64,000 bases of DNA from Thermoproteota archaeon. GTDB lineage: Archaea; Korarchaeota; Korarchaeia; Korarchaeales; Korarchaeaceae. Below are positions 44,703-51,881 of the stretch, in pieces; position 1 is the first letter of the stretch; every line of letters begins with the position of its first letter. Under the pieces are notes generated by a model that had not been told where the DNA came from, searched no databases, and saw only the letters and a list, made by a program, of their open reading frames with translations. Where the stretch lies: assembly GCA_026986575.1 (NCBI GenBank), contig JALSOH010000011.1:1-64000 (forward strand), read 5' to 3'. The position numbers and the translations under genes were made by a program.

Positions 44703-44870
44703 TTAAAAGCATTGTTCAATGCTATCCTCTGACTTCGGAAGGAGCTCCAGTATGTCCTCTTCTAGTACCACTACTCCCCTTGGATACCTTCTGTGGGCCT
44801 CACAAGCTTTCACCCTCACCCTACCAGCAGCAGATCCCTGAAGAAGAACCTCGCCCTTAATGTGATTCAT
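44703..44870 (-). CDS. Small ORF sharing a repeated 5' end
   Basis: 55 aa: MNHIKGEVLLQGSAAGRVRV, then RGVVVLEEDILELLP. The start region and first nine codons lie in a 51-bp repeat that recurs at 48534-48584. Codon use looks coding. No family recognised; the plan faintly resembles a small swapped-hairpin or swivel domain. It could also be a relic. Confidence 0.35.
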   Translation of the reverse strand: MNHIKGEVLLQGSAAGRVRVKACEAHRRYPRGVVVLEEDILELLPKSEDSIEQCF

Positions 44871-44897
44871 TCCGGGTCCCTCGAAGCGGCTACTGCT
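44847..44897. repeat. 51-bp dispersed repeat, copy A
   Basis: 50 of 51 bases match copy B at 48534-48584. It spans the leader, ATG and first codons of a small ORF (MNHIKGEV). Confidence 0.85.
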
Positions 44898-45090
44898 CGC
44901 GCGCGAGCGCGTGAGAAAAGCTAGAGCATCTCCCTCCCGATATTATGAGTTCCAAGACTGATCGGATGATCGTCAAGGCCAAGAGTTCTCCTGTCTTTAT
45001 GTGATAGTTCCTTGGAATTTTTCCATACGGAGAGTCAACCGCTAAAAAGCCCCTTTCACCTAATGTAGCCACATACTTGGTGCATATCAC
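44890..45090 (-). CDS. Small AbrB-like ORF downstream of vapBC
   Basis: 66 aa from GTG 45090, 26 bases after the VapC stop on the same strand. TKYVATLGERGFLAVDSPYG and YHIKTGELLALTIIRSVLEL resemble an AbrB-like hairpin domain. It ends inside the repeat region (copy A) and its last 15 residues look random, so the 3' end may be lost. Confidence 0.35.
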   Translation of the reverse strand: MICTKYVATLGERGFLAVDSPYGKIPRNYHIKTGELLALTIIRSVLELIISGGRCSSFSHALAREQ

Positions 45091-45116
45091 CGGAAGATTT
45101 AATCCTTCACAACGGT

Positions 45117-45521
45117 CTAAGGCCTCAGCATCACCAGCTCCAAGTCCGGTTCCACCTCTCTTATCCTCTGAAAGTCCTCATCTAGCGAAACCAGAACTTC
45201 CCCGAGCCTCAGTGAGATAGATGCTATTAAGATGTCCGCATCGTTCACCAAGGCCCCCTTCTCCCTGAGTTTCGACCACAGGAGGGAGGCGATCCTAGCA
45301 TCCTCGTAGGTGAAAGGTACTACGGGTAGCTCGGACAGCATGCGAATGATGACCCTCAGCTCCCTCTCACTTCCCCTCCTGGCCAGGTAGGCTGCCCCTC
45401 TGAGCAATTCGTAGGCAGTTATCGACGTGACAGCTATCTCCGCGACCCCCATCTCCTCCAGCTTGCTGACGAATCCCTCGTCCTTCAGGACCTGCAGGAT
45501 AGTGGAGGTGTCAAAGATCAA
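45117..45521 (-). CDS. vapC: PIN-domain toxin
   Basis: 134 aa. MIFDTSTILQVL (first Asp), TSITAYELLRGA (second acid), LVNDADILIASIS (third) and VSLDEDFQRI (fourth). Intact; overlaps the antitoxin by 11 bases. Confidence 0.88.
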   Translation of the reverse strand: MIFDTSTILQVLKDEGFVSKLEEMGVAEIAVTSITAYELLRGAAYLARRGSERELRVIIRMLSELPVVPFTYEDARIASLLWSKLREKGALVNDADILIASISLRLGEVLVSLDEDFQRIREVEPDLELVMLRP

Positions 45522-45732
45522 ACTCCCTCACCCTGAACCTCCTCCTCTCTTCCATGATTATCTCCTCGATATCTGAGCTTTTCAACTTCCCAGCATATCT
45601 CTTCAGGATTTCAAGTGATCTTTCCCTGTTCCTCCTGAGAAGCCTGAGTATCACGTCAGAAAAGGACTCCCCCTCCCTCTTCAATCTCGATAGCTCCTCG
45701 TAAACCTCATCCCTCAAGGATATGTTCTTCAT
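45511..45732 (-). CDS. vapB: VapB-type antitoxin
   Basis: 73 aa from ATG 45732, preferred to 45780 because coding-strand TTTATATATTCACAC sits about 15-30 bp upstream. MKNISLRDEVYEELSRLKRE and SFSDVILRLLRRNRE are a ribbon-helix-helix-like domain found with many archaeal PIN toxins. Confidence 0.85.
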   Translation of the reverse strand: MKNISLRDEVYEELSRLKREGESFSDVILRLLRRNRERSLEILKRYAGKLKSSDIEEIIMEERRRFRVREFDL

Positions 45733-46002
45733 ATGTGTGTATGTAATGTGTGAATATATAAAGATGAGAAAGCGGGCCACTTACCGGTCACGCGCCAAGG
45801 TATCGCTCTGACCCTTATCTTACGACGTTAAGAAGATATATCCGACTATGGGCCAGGCCAAGTTCCCTTGGCGGTGGCAGGAGGGGCTGGTGATGCCTCG
45901 CTGATCAAGCAGGTCTACAGATTGTCCCAGAGGATTTTGGTCAGGATGATCGAGGGGAAGTGGAAGGGTAGGACCCTCTTTCCTTGGAGAGACGCTCGGA
46001 AA

Positions 46003-46012
46003 GGTTTTATAC
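46003..46012 (+). promoter_or_regulatory. TATA box of the DUF433/DUF5615 pair
   Basis: GGTTTTATAC lies 28-37 bp upstream of ATG 46040. Confidence 0.5.
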
Positions 46013-46039
46013 CTTCAGACTCAATCAGGAAAGGCGAAT

Positions 46040-46276
46040 ATGTTGGAAGAGCTTCTCAGCAGGATCGTGGTCGACCTAAAGGTGATGACCGGCAAGCCCG
46101 TGATAAAAGGCACTAGGATCACAGTAGATGCTGTTTTAGAGTTACTAGCAGCTGGAATGAGTCCCGAAGAAGTAGCGGAGGATAACAAAATAAGTGTAGA
46201 GGACGTGAAGGCCGCCCTGCTGTACGCAGCAAGGGTCTTGGGGAGAGAGGGGGTGCTGATTGACACGGAGCCTTAA
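46040..46276 (+). CDS. DUF433 antitoxin
   Basis: 78 aa. LSRIVVDLKVMTGKPVIKGT and RITVDAVLELLAAGMSPEEV, then ISVEDVKAALLYAARVL, is the full DUF433 helix-turn-helix signature. It is normally paired with a DUF5615 PIN-like toxin, as here. Confidence 0.92.
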   Translation: MLEELLSRIVVDLKVMTGKPVIKGTRITVDAVLELLAAGMSPEEVAEDNKISVEDVKAALLYAARVLGREGVLIDTEP

Positions 46277-46287
46277 GCCCCTACTGG

Positions 46288-46617
46288 GTGAGAGTGGGTC
46301 TAAGGGTCTATGAGCTGCTCAGGAAGGAGGGCCTCAACGTGCAAAGCGTCTTACTGGAATTCAGGGGATGCGGGGCTGCTAAAATCATTGAGATGACAAA
46401 GCATCACGGTAAGGTAATCGTCACCATGGATAAGGACTTCGGACACTTGGCGATCTCCCAAAACCCTCCTAGGATCATCCTCTTACGGCACAAGGATCCC
46501 AAAATACCGAACAGGGTGATTGCGACTTTGAGGGCGGTGAGACTTAGAGAGGGGCTGTGCGGCCACATCACGGTCGTAACGGAAACCATAATAAGGAGAA
46601 GGCCACTAGCCCCTTAG
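46288..46617 (+). CDS. DUF5615 (Mut7-C-like) PIN-type toxin, possibly N-terminally truncated
   Basis: 109 aa from GTG 46288. VGLRVYELLRKEGLNVQSVL, KVIVTMDKDFGHLAI and HITVVTETIIRRR match DUF5615. The family normally opens with a strand containing Leu-x-D-E-N/C, which supplies a catalytic acid. Here the sequence before RVGLRVYEL reads LSPYW with no acid, so the toxin may be inactive. Confidence 0.75.
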   Translation: MRVGLRVYELLRKEGLNVQSVLLEFRGCGAAKIIEMTKHHGKVIVTMDKDFGHLAISQNPPRIILLRHKDPKIPNRVIATLRAVRLREGLCGHITVVTETIIRRRPLAP

Positions 46618-47112
46618 CGTAGAGATTTACGGCTATCTCCTCTTTCTTCTTCTCTAGCTCGTCCTTTATGGCTGAGTTCACGGTGAACTCGGGGGGGAAG
46701 TCCTGTATATGAGAAGCAGGAACTCTTCTTCGCTGAGGGCCTTCCTCAGTTCTTTCAGATCCTTTACCTCCCTCATAATGTCGCTTATCGAAAATCCTAG
46801 AATCTCCGAGAACTTGTCATCGTCCTTTATGAGCTTTTGCCTGACCCTCAATCCTTCATCGGTCGGGGAAATCTTATCGTCCCCTCTCACCAAACCCAGC
46901 TGGGAGAACTCCTCAAGACCGTAGTCAAGGACCTTGCTGTACTGTCCCATGTAGAAGCTCAAATTTCAGCTCTTTCCACAGGGACTCCCTATGTCTGGAC
47001 AGGAGGAAGCCCACCTTCTTCCACAGGTTCCCCGTATGCTTTCTTCGTATCCTCGGGAGCCACAATCTGATTTGGTTCACCTTCTCGTTTTGGTGATGTG
47101 GGGGATGCTCAT
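46568..47112 (-). pseudogene. Winged-helix protein broken by frameshifts
   Basis: Starting at ATG 47112 and crossing frames, it reads NLWKKVGFLLSRHRESLWKE, LKFELLHG, YSKVLDYGLEEFSQLGLVRG, KDLKELRKALSEEEFLLLIY and then PPEFTVNSAIKDELEKKKEE. The winged-helix-like regulator is otherwise complete. At least two indels are needed, one in the seven-G run at 46691-46697. Its end overlaps the convergent DUF5615 gene. Confidence 0.5.
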
Positions 47113-47534
47113 AGGACAAGGTCCTTGTACCTATAGACCCTGATGCCATACTCCCTTTCAATTAAAGGAGCGCTCTCGTGTATCAAAGAGTCCTCTGTCG
47201 CTAGATCCTCCCCTACCGAGGTGGCCGTGGCCACTATCACCGCATCCAAGTAGTCTGGGAGCAAGCTCCTAAGGGAATGGGCACCCCTGACCACGTCCTC
47301 ATTATAAAAGGGGAAGACCCTGAAGCTCCCGAGTATGGCTCGAACCGCCCTGACAACCCTTTCAGGGGGAATATCTAGCTTTCTAGCCTTGGCTTGAAGC
47401 TCAAGTATTGATATCGAGCTCAGCCCCACTTCCTCCAGTCCGATTTTAGCCCTGTTCTCCACTACTGCCACCAGTAAATCCGTGCTCACATCAATACCGG
47501 CTAGGGGGAGGAAATACGTGGTGTCCAAGATCAT
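47109..47534 (-). CDS. vapC: PIN-domain toxin
   Basis: 141 aa. MILDTTYFLPLAG, ISILELQAKA, LLPDYLDAVIVATATSV and ATEDSLI give the PIN acids. ATGA overlap with the antitoxin. Intact. Confidence 0.85.
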   Translation of the reverse strand: MILDTTYFLPLAGIDVSTDLLVAVVENRAKIGLEEVGLSSISILELQAKARKLDIPPERVVRAVRAILGSFRVFPFYNEDVVRGAHSLRSLLPDYLDAVIVATATSVGEDLATEDSLIHESAPLIEREYGIRVYRYKDLVL

Positions 47535-47773
47535 CTCTCCTCAAGCTCCTCACTCAGTTCCCTCCTTAACTCCTCCACCTCCTTTAGATCCACTTTCGCG
47601 TACCTCTCTGAGTAAAGCAGTTCGATCACTTCATCAGTATGGCTGAGGGCCTTCCTCAAGATGGCGTTTATCACTTTCGAAACCGCTCTAGGGGTCCCAT
47701 ATCTCCTCATGCTCTCCTTTACCAGCTTCTCGTACACATCGTCCTCCAGCACGACCGTTGTGCGCTTAGGCAT
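47531..47773 (-). CDS. vapB: VapB-type antitoxin
   Basis: 80 aa. KRTTVVLEDDVYEKLVKESM and TPRAVSKVINAILRKAL form a ribbon-helix-helix. TATA GCTTATATCTC lies 22-32 bp upstream of ATG 47773. Tandem ATGCATAG repeats between TATA and start are a probable operator. Confidence 0.85.
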   Translation of the reverse strand: MPKRTTVVLEDDVYEKLVKESMRRYGTPRAVSKVINAILRKALSHTDEVIELLYSERYAKVDLKEVEELRRELSEELEER

Positions 47774-47790
47774 CTATGCATCTATGCATA
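47771..47790 (-). promoter_or_regulatory. Tandem ATGCATAG repeat, candidate VapB operator
   Basis: Coding-strand ATGCATAGATGCATAGATGC overlaps the start codon and transcription start. Two 8-base direct repeats, each containing the palindrome ATGCAT, suit a bound ribbon-helix-helix dimer of dimers. Confidence 0.45.
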
Positions 47791-47935
47791 ATAATGAGAT
47801 ATAAGCGTTGAGGTCCATGATGGCATGCTGGATCTTTGAATAGTTTATCCGAAGTGGCTTGTAGAGATCCAGATCCCAGTAAAAGTAGTGGATTTCCAGT
47901 TCTCCCCTACGCTCGACGATGACCTTCTTTGTTTT

Positions 47936-48355
47936 TTATCTATCATGACTATCTCCCTTTTCTCGCTTGATGGAGTAGACGGGCCTCCCATCCACCTCAC
48001 CCACTACGATCAAATCGTTAAGGGAGATGACCTGAACTCCTTCCTCTCTTAGATCCCCAATTTTCTCGAGAATAGACGCTATCTCCCTGATCTTATCTAT
48101 GAGGGAAGCTCTGGGAAGTCCCCTGAGCTCAAGAATTGTAGCTTCCTTTAGATACTCCCTTGTCAGGATAAAACCCCGTCTCTCAAGTTCGGTTAAATCC
48201 TCGGAATCTAGAGCGCTCTCAACATCCTCTAGGAGTGAGAGGAGGTCGGTGATACCTTCCCGCAGTGAAATCCGGACCAAGTTTGAGGGTTTATCGAGAA
48301 GATCGCTCTTTGATGTCCTAGATTTTCCATGGGTTCGCCTCTCTCGGACTGCCAT
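47936..48355 (-). CDS. Hypothetical protein, mostly helical
   Basis: 139 aa from ATG 48355, chosen because AGATTTATTTGCC lies about 25-37 bp upstream. The basic N-terminus (RERRTHGKSRTSKSDLL) is followed by long helices (ITDLLSLLEDVESALDSEDL, IREIASILEKIGDLREEG) and a small C-terminal hairpin (VISLNDLIVVGEVDGRPVYS). Intact but unrecognised; it could be a DNA- or RNA-binding regulator. Confidence 0.55.
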   Translation of the reverse strand: MAVRERRTHGKSRTSKSDLLDKPSNLVRISLREGITDLLSLLEDVESALDSEDLTELERRGFILTREYLKEATILELRGLPRASLIDKIREIASILEKIGDLREEGVQVISLNDLIVVGEVDGRPVYSIKREKGDSHDR

Positions 48356-48479
48356 AACGCTACGAGAGATTAGAGGCAAATAAATCTATTCGCTAGAGCC
48401 TCGACGGATATAGTATCACATGAAAGGAGATCTAAGCAGGAACTGAACCTAGCTTATTTACCGACCCCTATCATTCTAG

Positions 48480-48557
48480 TTAGCGTGCGATCATCTTCAG
48501 GAAGTCGTGGAGGTCGTGATGAGGCAGGTCCAAAACCTCGCCCTTAATGTGATTCAT
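48480..48557 (-). CDS. Very short ORF behind repeat copy B
   Basis: 25 aa: MNHIKGEV then LDLPHHDLHDFLKMIAR. Its first nine codons are identical to the ORF at 44703-44870, after which the two diverge. It could be a degraded gene that acquired the repeat, or a leader peptide. Confidence 0.25.
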   Translation of the reverse strand: MNHIKGEVLDLPHHDLHDFLKMIAR

Positions 48558-48584
48558 TCCGGGTCCCTTGAAGCGGCTACTGCT
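48534..48584. repeat. 51-bp dispersed repeat, copy B
   Basis: Matches copy A (44847-44897) at 50 of 51 positions; the flanks are unrelated. Same orientation. Confidence 0.85.
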
Positions 48585-48687
48585 GTAAGGTGGTGAAATT
48601 AGGTCGCTTCATCATCTAGAAATCGCCCAATGATAGAAGTGAGGGTAAGGGTTAAGACTCCATCGGCATCGTACTAGGGGATGATGC

Positions 48688-48885
48688 ATGTCTAAGATCA
48701 TACGAGTCCGCTACGAGAAGGGCGTCCTGAAACCCCTCGAGAGGTTGGAGCTGGAGGAAGGTAGAGAGTATGAGATCATCTTAGGGGAGGATATAGACGC
48801 TCTCATCAGGAGGTACAGGGGTGTACTGGGGAAGTCCTCGGTAAAGGAATTCGAAGAACTCGAGGAGGAGGCCCAGCTGCAGTGA
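48688..48885 (+). CDS. DUF104-type antitoxin
   Basis: 65 aa. KIIRVRYEKGVLKPLERLEL and EEGREYEIILGEDIDALIRR match DUF104 (AF2212-like), the small beta-barrel antitoxins of PIN toxins in archaea. Overlaps the toxin start by four bases. Confidence 0.88.
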   Translation: MSKIIRVRYEKGVLKPLERLELEEGREYEIILGEDIDALIRRYRGVLGKSSVKEFEELEEEAQLQ

Positions 48886-49328
48886 TGTGCTTGGACACCA
48901 ACGTGATTTACCACTTCCTATTCGAGACCGAGTTGACCGAAAGAGCCGAGAGGATCGTTCGTCTGGGGGCCGTGACCGGCACGGCCATGCCAATGATCGT
49001 GTACAATGAATCACTCTACGTTGTGGGTGCCAAGATCGCCCGCTCGGAACATGGGGTAAAGGGAAAGTACTCGTTTCGAAAGCTAATAGCCAAGCGGGGC
49101 TTTCCTCAAAAGGCTATAAGGATGGTGAACGACTTCACGAAGGATTTCCATATAGTCATCCTGAGAGATCATCAAGATCCGGACGAGCTCGTTCATGCGA
49201 TCAAGTCCTACAGGCTCGCTCCCAGCGATGCTCAGGTAGCCATCACGTGCAAGCAGCATGGGATAGGAACACTTGCATAATTTGATACCGATTTCAACCG
49301 CGTACCTTGGCTGAAGTTGCTCCCTTAA
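48882..49328 (+). pseudogene. PIN-domain toxin with a late in-frame TAA
   Basis: MCLDTNVIYHFLFE, IVYNESLYVVG and YRLAPSDAQVAITCKQHGIG are PIN segments with acids one to three. TAA at 49278-49280 ends the open frame at GTLA, but the same frame continues FDTDFNRVPWLKLLP to TAA 49328. That tail holds the last acidic motif, so the shortened toxin should be weak or dead. Confidence 0.65.
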
Positions 49329-49339
49329 GGGAACTCACG

Positions 49340-49766
49340 TAACTGATTCATGATTCTCATAGATGTACAGCTCTCCCTTGACTCAGGCATCAGCATTCTC
49401 CTTCTCGGATCGAAAATTGACTGAAAAACCTCTAAACAGATCTCGAATTCGTCGAGCGCGATCCTAATCTCAGTTACGGTCCCACTCACCCTCCCGCGAT
49501 CCTCCTCACAGATGAAGCCACCCCTAGACATGAGGGATATCTGAAAGGCAGCCTTATTCTCAGTATCTGAGGTGACGAGAGCTATTGAGCAACCCCTTAT
49601 CTAGATCTACGCTTGCCCAACAAGATAAGACGGATAACGTGAGAAGGGAGAACACCTTGAGCTTGTACTGGAGATAGCTGGCTGCTTGGGTGACTGGGTG
49701 ATGATCTGGATCGTCTACACCAGCCCTCCTTAGCTCGTCGTTAACCCTAATCGAAATTACCCGCAC
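49340..49766 (-). pseudogene. Decayed partial copy of the nuclease-like gene at 54070-55266
   Basis: DPDHHPVTQAASYLQYKLKV at 49631-49722 is about 86 of 92 bases identical to 54501-54592. Further on, GGFICEEDRGR, DEFEICLEVFQSIFDPRRR match GGFIWEEERER, DEFEACLEAFQSIFGPRR in the intact gene. It carries stops and deletions. Its 5' end is not the nuclease N-terminus but VRVISIRVNDELRRA, a VapB-like ribbon. Confidence 0.75.
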
Positions 49767-49834
49767 CGACTTCTCTCATACGGGATCAGCTGATGTAAAT
49801 ACGAGGCGACTGCACTACATCGCAATCCGCTTAA

Positions 49835-50200
49835 CTAGAAACCCTCCAGAGACCTCACCCTTACAATCCTGTCAGTGACAACTACGAGCTTCCCGGAAGG
49901 ATCTGTTCGATTAAGGACCCGCTTGAGTAGGGTAAGTCTCCTCTCGGGGTCGACACTCGAAGTCCTGAAGATGGTCAATCCGTAAGGCCTAAGGGATCTC
50001 CTGACAACGAGCTCTCCGAAATCCTTGTCTTCAGTTAATATGATTGATTGATCAGAGATCGACTTTTCCACGACCTCCTCATCCGATGCTCCAGCCTTTC
50101 AATCCCCCACGTAAACTGACTCGAAGCCCTCAGCGACGAGTGATTCGTGAAGCCTCCTACCGACACACTCGTCAACTAAGAACCTCGTCCTCGATCTCAA
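49835..50200 (-). pseudogene. DUF5615 PIN-like toxin with an in-frame TGA
   Basis: TTG 50200 opens RTRFLVDECVGRRLHESLVA, EGFESVYVGD, then TGA (50101-50099), then KAGASDEEVVEKSI, IILTEDKDFGELVV and LVVVTDRIVRVR. All DUF5615 landmarks are in one frame, including the N-terminal VDE acids. One nonsense codon splits it; the part from 50071 could be separately started. Confidence 0.65.
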
Positions 50201-50402
50201 TTCCCTCCTCCTCAAGCATCCGAGCTGCATACTCCAGAGCGGCCCTAACATCCTCCTCGGTGAGCTGCGGGTACTCCTTCAGCAGGTCCTCCACACTCAG
50301 ACCAGAGGCCAGCCTCCTGAGGATGGTTTCCATCGTCACCCTCGTCCCCTTCACGACGGGTTTCCCGCCCATTACCTTCGGATCTCTAATTATCCTGTCC
50401 AT
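50172..50402 (-). CDS. DUF433 antitoxin
   Basis: 76 aa from ATG 50402; TCTTTTTAAGGC (50424-50435) is a well-placed TATA, so the longer frame to 50477 is rejected. MDRIIRDPKVMGGKPVVKGT and LASGLSVEDLLKEYPQLTEE are classic DUF433. Its partner is the interrupted DUF5615 gene. Confidence 0.9.
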   Translation of the reverse strand: MDRIIRDPKVMGGKPVVKGTRVTMETILRRLASGLSVEDLLKEYPQLTEEDVRAALEYAARMLEEEGIEIEDEVLS

Positions 50403-50439
50403 CAGCGTATTAGAGGGCACGAGCCTTAAAAAGAATAGA

Positions 50440-50800
50440 CTCGTCGATACGAGCTCCCTTACAAGCAGATCTATCAACTGTGGATCCTCAAGGAGATCTG
50501 TGAGGCATTAGAGGTAGGGGAGTTCAAGGCGTGGGATGGGAAGGAACCCGTTTGGTGGATTGAACAGGGATCCGAGATATCCACGTTCACAGCGGAGGCT
50601 TCCCTCGGGGATATGACCTTCTGGTTCGAATTTCAGCTTGGTAAGATGGGCCCACATGGTGGCATATCGACTAGGGAGAGGCTACCAGTGAGGCCAGACG
50701 TCGTGGCGTGAGGGGGAGCTACAGGTACGTAAGGGAAGTGCCGGATGCAGGAAAGAGGATAGACCTCATAGTGGAGTGTAAGGAAGACCCTCTAGTATCC
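50440..50800 (+). pseudogene. Nuclease-like relic
   Basis: The frame reads YKQIYQLWILKEICEALEVG, WDGKEPVWWIEQGSEISTFT, MTFWFEFQLGKMG and RLPVRPDVVA, then a TGA; the adjacent frame continues YRYVREVPDAGKRIDLIVEC with ECK. P-D and E-x-K spacing suggests a PD-(D/E)XK nuclease, perhaps from a modification-dependent restriction system. N-terminus missing. Confidence 0.4.
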
Positions 50801-50833
50801 TAAGCCAAGGAGCTTCTTACTCGTGCGGGAAGC

Positions 50834-51217
50834 CTAATAGTTCCTCCTTAATCCTCTGATCTTCTCCTCGACGAAGACCATAACCCTATCCACCAACTCC
50901 TCTAGGGAGGTAAACTCGCTGGGCCTGACGTTCTCATCGCTACCATCGTGGAAGTGGTGGGGGAAGGTGCTCACCCGCCTGTGGGCGTTGTGAGGCGTGT
51001 TGTCCCACCTGTAGATGGTTCCGTCCACGTGCCTCCTCTCCCAGTGAACCGCGTACCTACCCCTAAGCTTCCTGGAGATCCACACGTCCACGTAGCTCCC
51101 ATCTTCTAGGTATATCCTAAGCTTTCCCTCCCTGATCTCGGCATCGACCACTGACGGGTGCCCCAGCACCCTCGTCCTAAGCCTCTCGAGCTCTTTATCC
51201 ACATCGGAAGGATTCAT
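50834..51217 (-). CDS. TumE/DUF6516-family toxin
   Basis: 127 aa. YLEDGSYVDVWISRKLRGRY, AVHWERRHVDGTIYRWDNTP and FPHHFHDG are the DUF6516/TumE signature. Overlaps the upstream gene by four bases. Family members are stand-alone toxins next to a helix-turn-helix antitoxin. Intact. Confidence 0.85.
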   Translation of the reverse strand: MNPSDVDKELERLRTRVLGHPSVVDAEIREGKLRIYLEDGSYVDVWISRKLRGRYAVHWERRHVDGTIYRWDNTPHNAHRRVSTFPHHFHDGSDENVRPSEFTSLEELVDRVMVFVEEKIRGLRRNY

Positions 51218-51495
51218 CTTTCTATCTCCTTCAAGAGTCCCTTCAACCTCTCCTCCCTGTCCAGCAGGTAGTCCAGCCTCATCAGGTCCTCCAGCACATC
51301 GGTCTCCTTCAGCTCTCCCCCTCTTATCTTCCCGTCCAGCTCCTCTATGCTCCTCACCCCGTACCTCGACATTATCGCTTCCGCTTCGGCCCTCACCTTT
51401 CTCAGCTCCTTCAGCAGGAAGGATCGCAATGCTTCCCTCTCCAGCTCCTCCGGATTCATGCCTAGGATCTCGCTGACCCTCGCTATGGACATCAT
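51214..51495 (-). CDS. Antitoxin partner of the TumE-like toxin
   Basis: 93 aa from ATG 51495; the frame opens to 51606 but lacks start support there. ISKI-like segment SIARVSEILGMNPEELEREA and FLLKELRKVRAEAEAIMSRY, GVRSIEELDGKIRGGELKET match the helical antitoxins that precede DUF6516 genes. Intact pair. Confidence 0.75.
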   Translation of the reverse strand: MMSIARVSEILGMNPEELEREALRSFLLKELRKVRAEAEAIMSRYGVRSIEELDGKIRGGELKETDVLEDLMRLDYLLDREERLKGLLKEIER

Positions 51496-51737
51496 GCCTC
51501 CATGGATGAAGTCCTTCTTAATGTTAGCTGACTTTCCCAGTTTGTTACCTGATCTAATCAATCTAGCTAGAGGGTCAAGAAGATGTCTCCACTTATAGGT
51601 AAGCATCTCCTTTTACCATGGATCCGCCCCTTCTTGGGCTCTTCGCGCGGACTTAGAGAGCCAGATAGCGCCCCCATCTCGTAGGGACTCTCCTCTCTTA
51701 AAACTGTAGGCGCGCTAGTATCCTGATCCTCCTGACT

Positions 51738-51830
51738 CACCTGTCAACCGGCTGGAAGTATACTCATAATCCTCTAGGCTTCGTATCAATCCCTCAGTTC
51801 ATTCTTGAAGTAAAGGTCCCTCATGAGCTT
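51738..51830 (-). pseudogene. Relic of the HhH-GPD-like gene at 55509-56294
   Basis: MRDLYFKNELRD followed by a stop and EDYE fits LRDLYLHFEEELRGS ... VRDYEYLQPVD of the intact gene, and the DNA that follows (CCAGCCGG) resembles its CAGCCAG. Same strand and same relative order as the decayed nuclease copy at 49340-49766. Confidence 0.5.
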
Positions 51831-51881
51831 CACGCGTTATTGTGAGAGGAAATTTTGGGTAACAGATTGGAGGGTTCTTAA

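Noticed and set aside
45868-46116. 82-codon plus-strand ORF before the DUF433 gene
   Set aside because: It overlaps the TATA box and start of the well-supported DUF433 gene in another frame.
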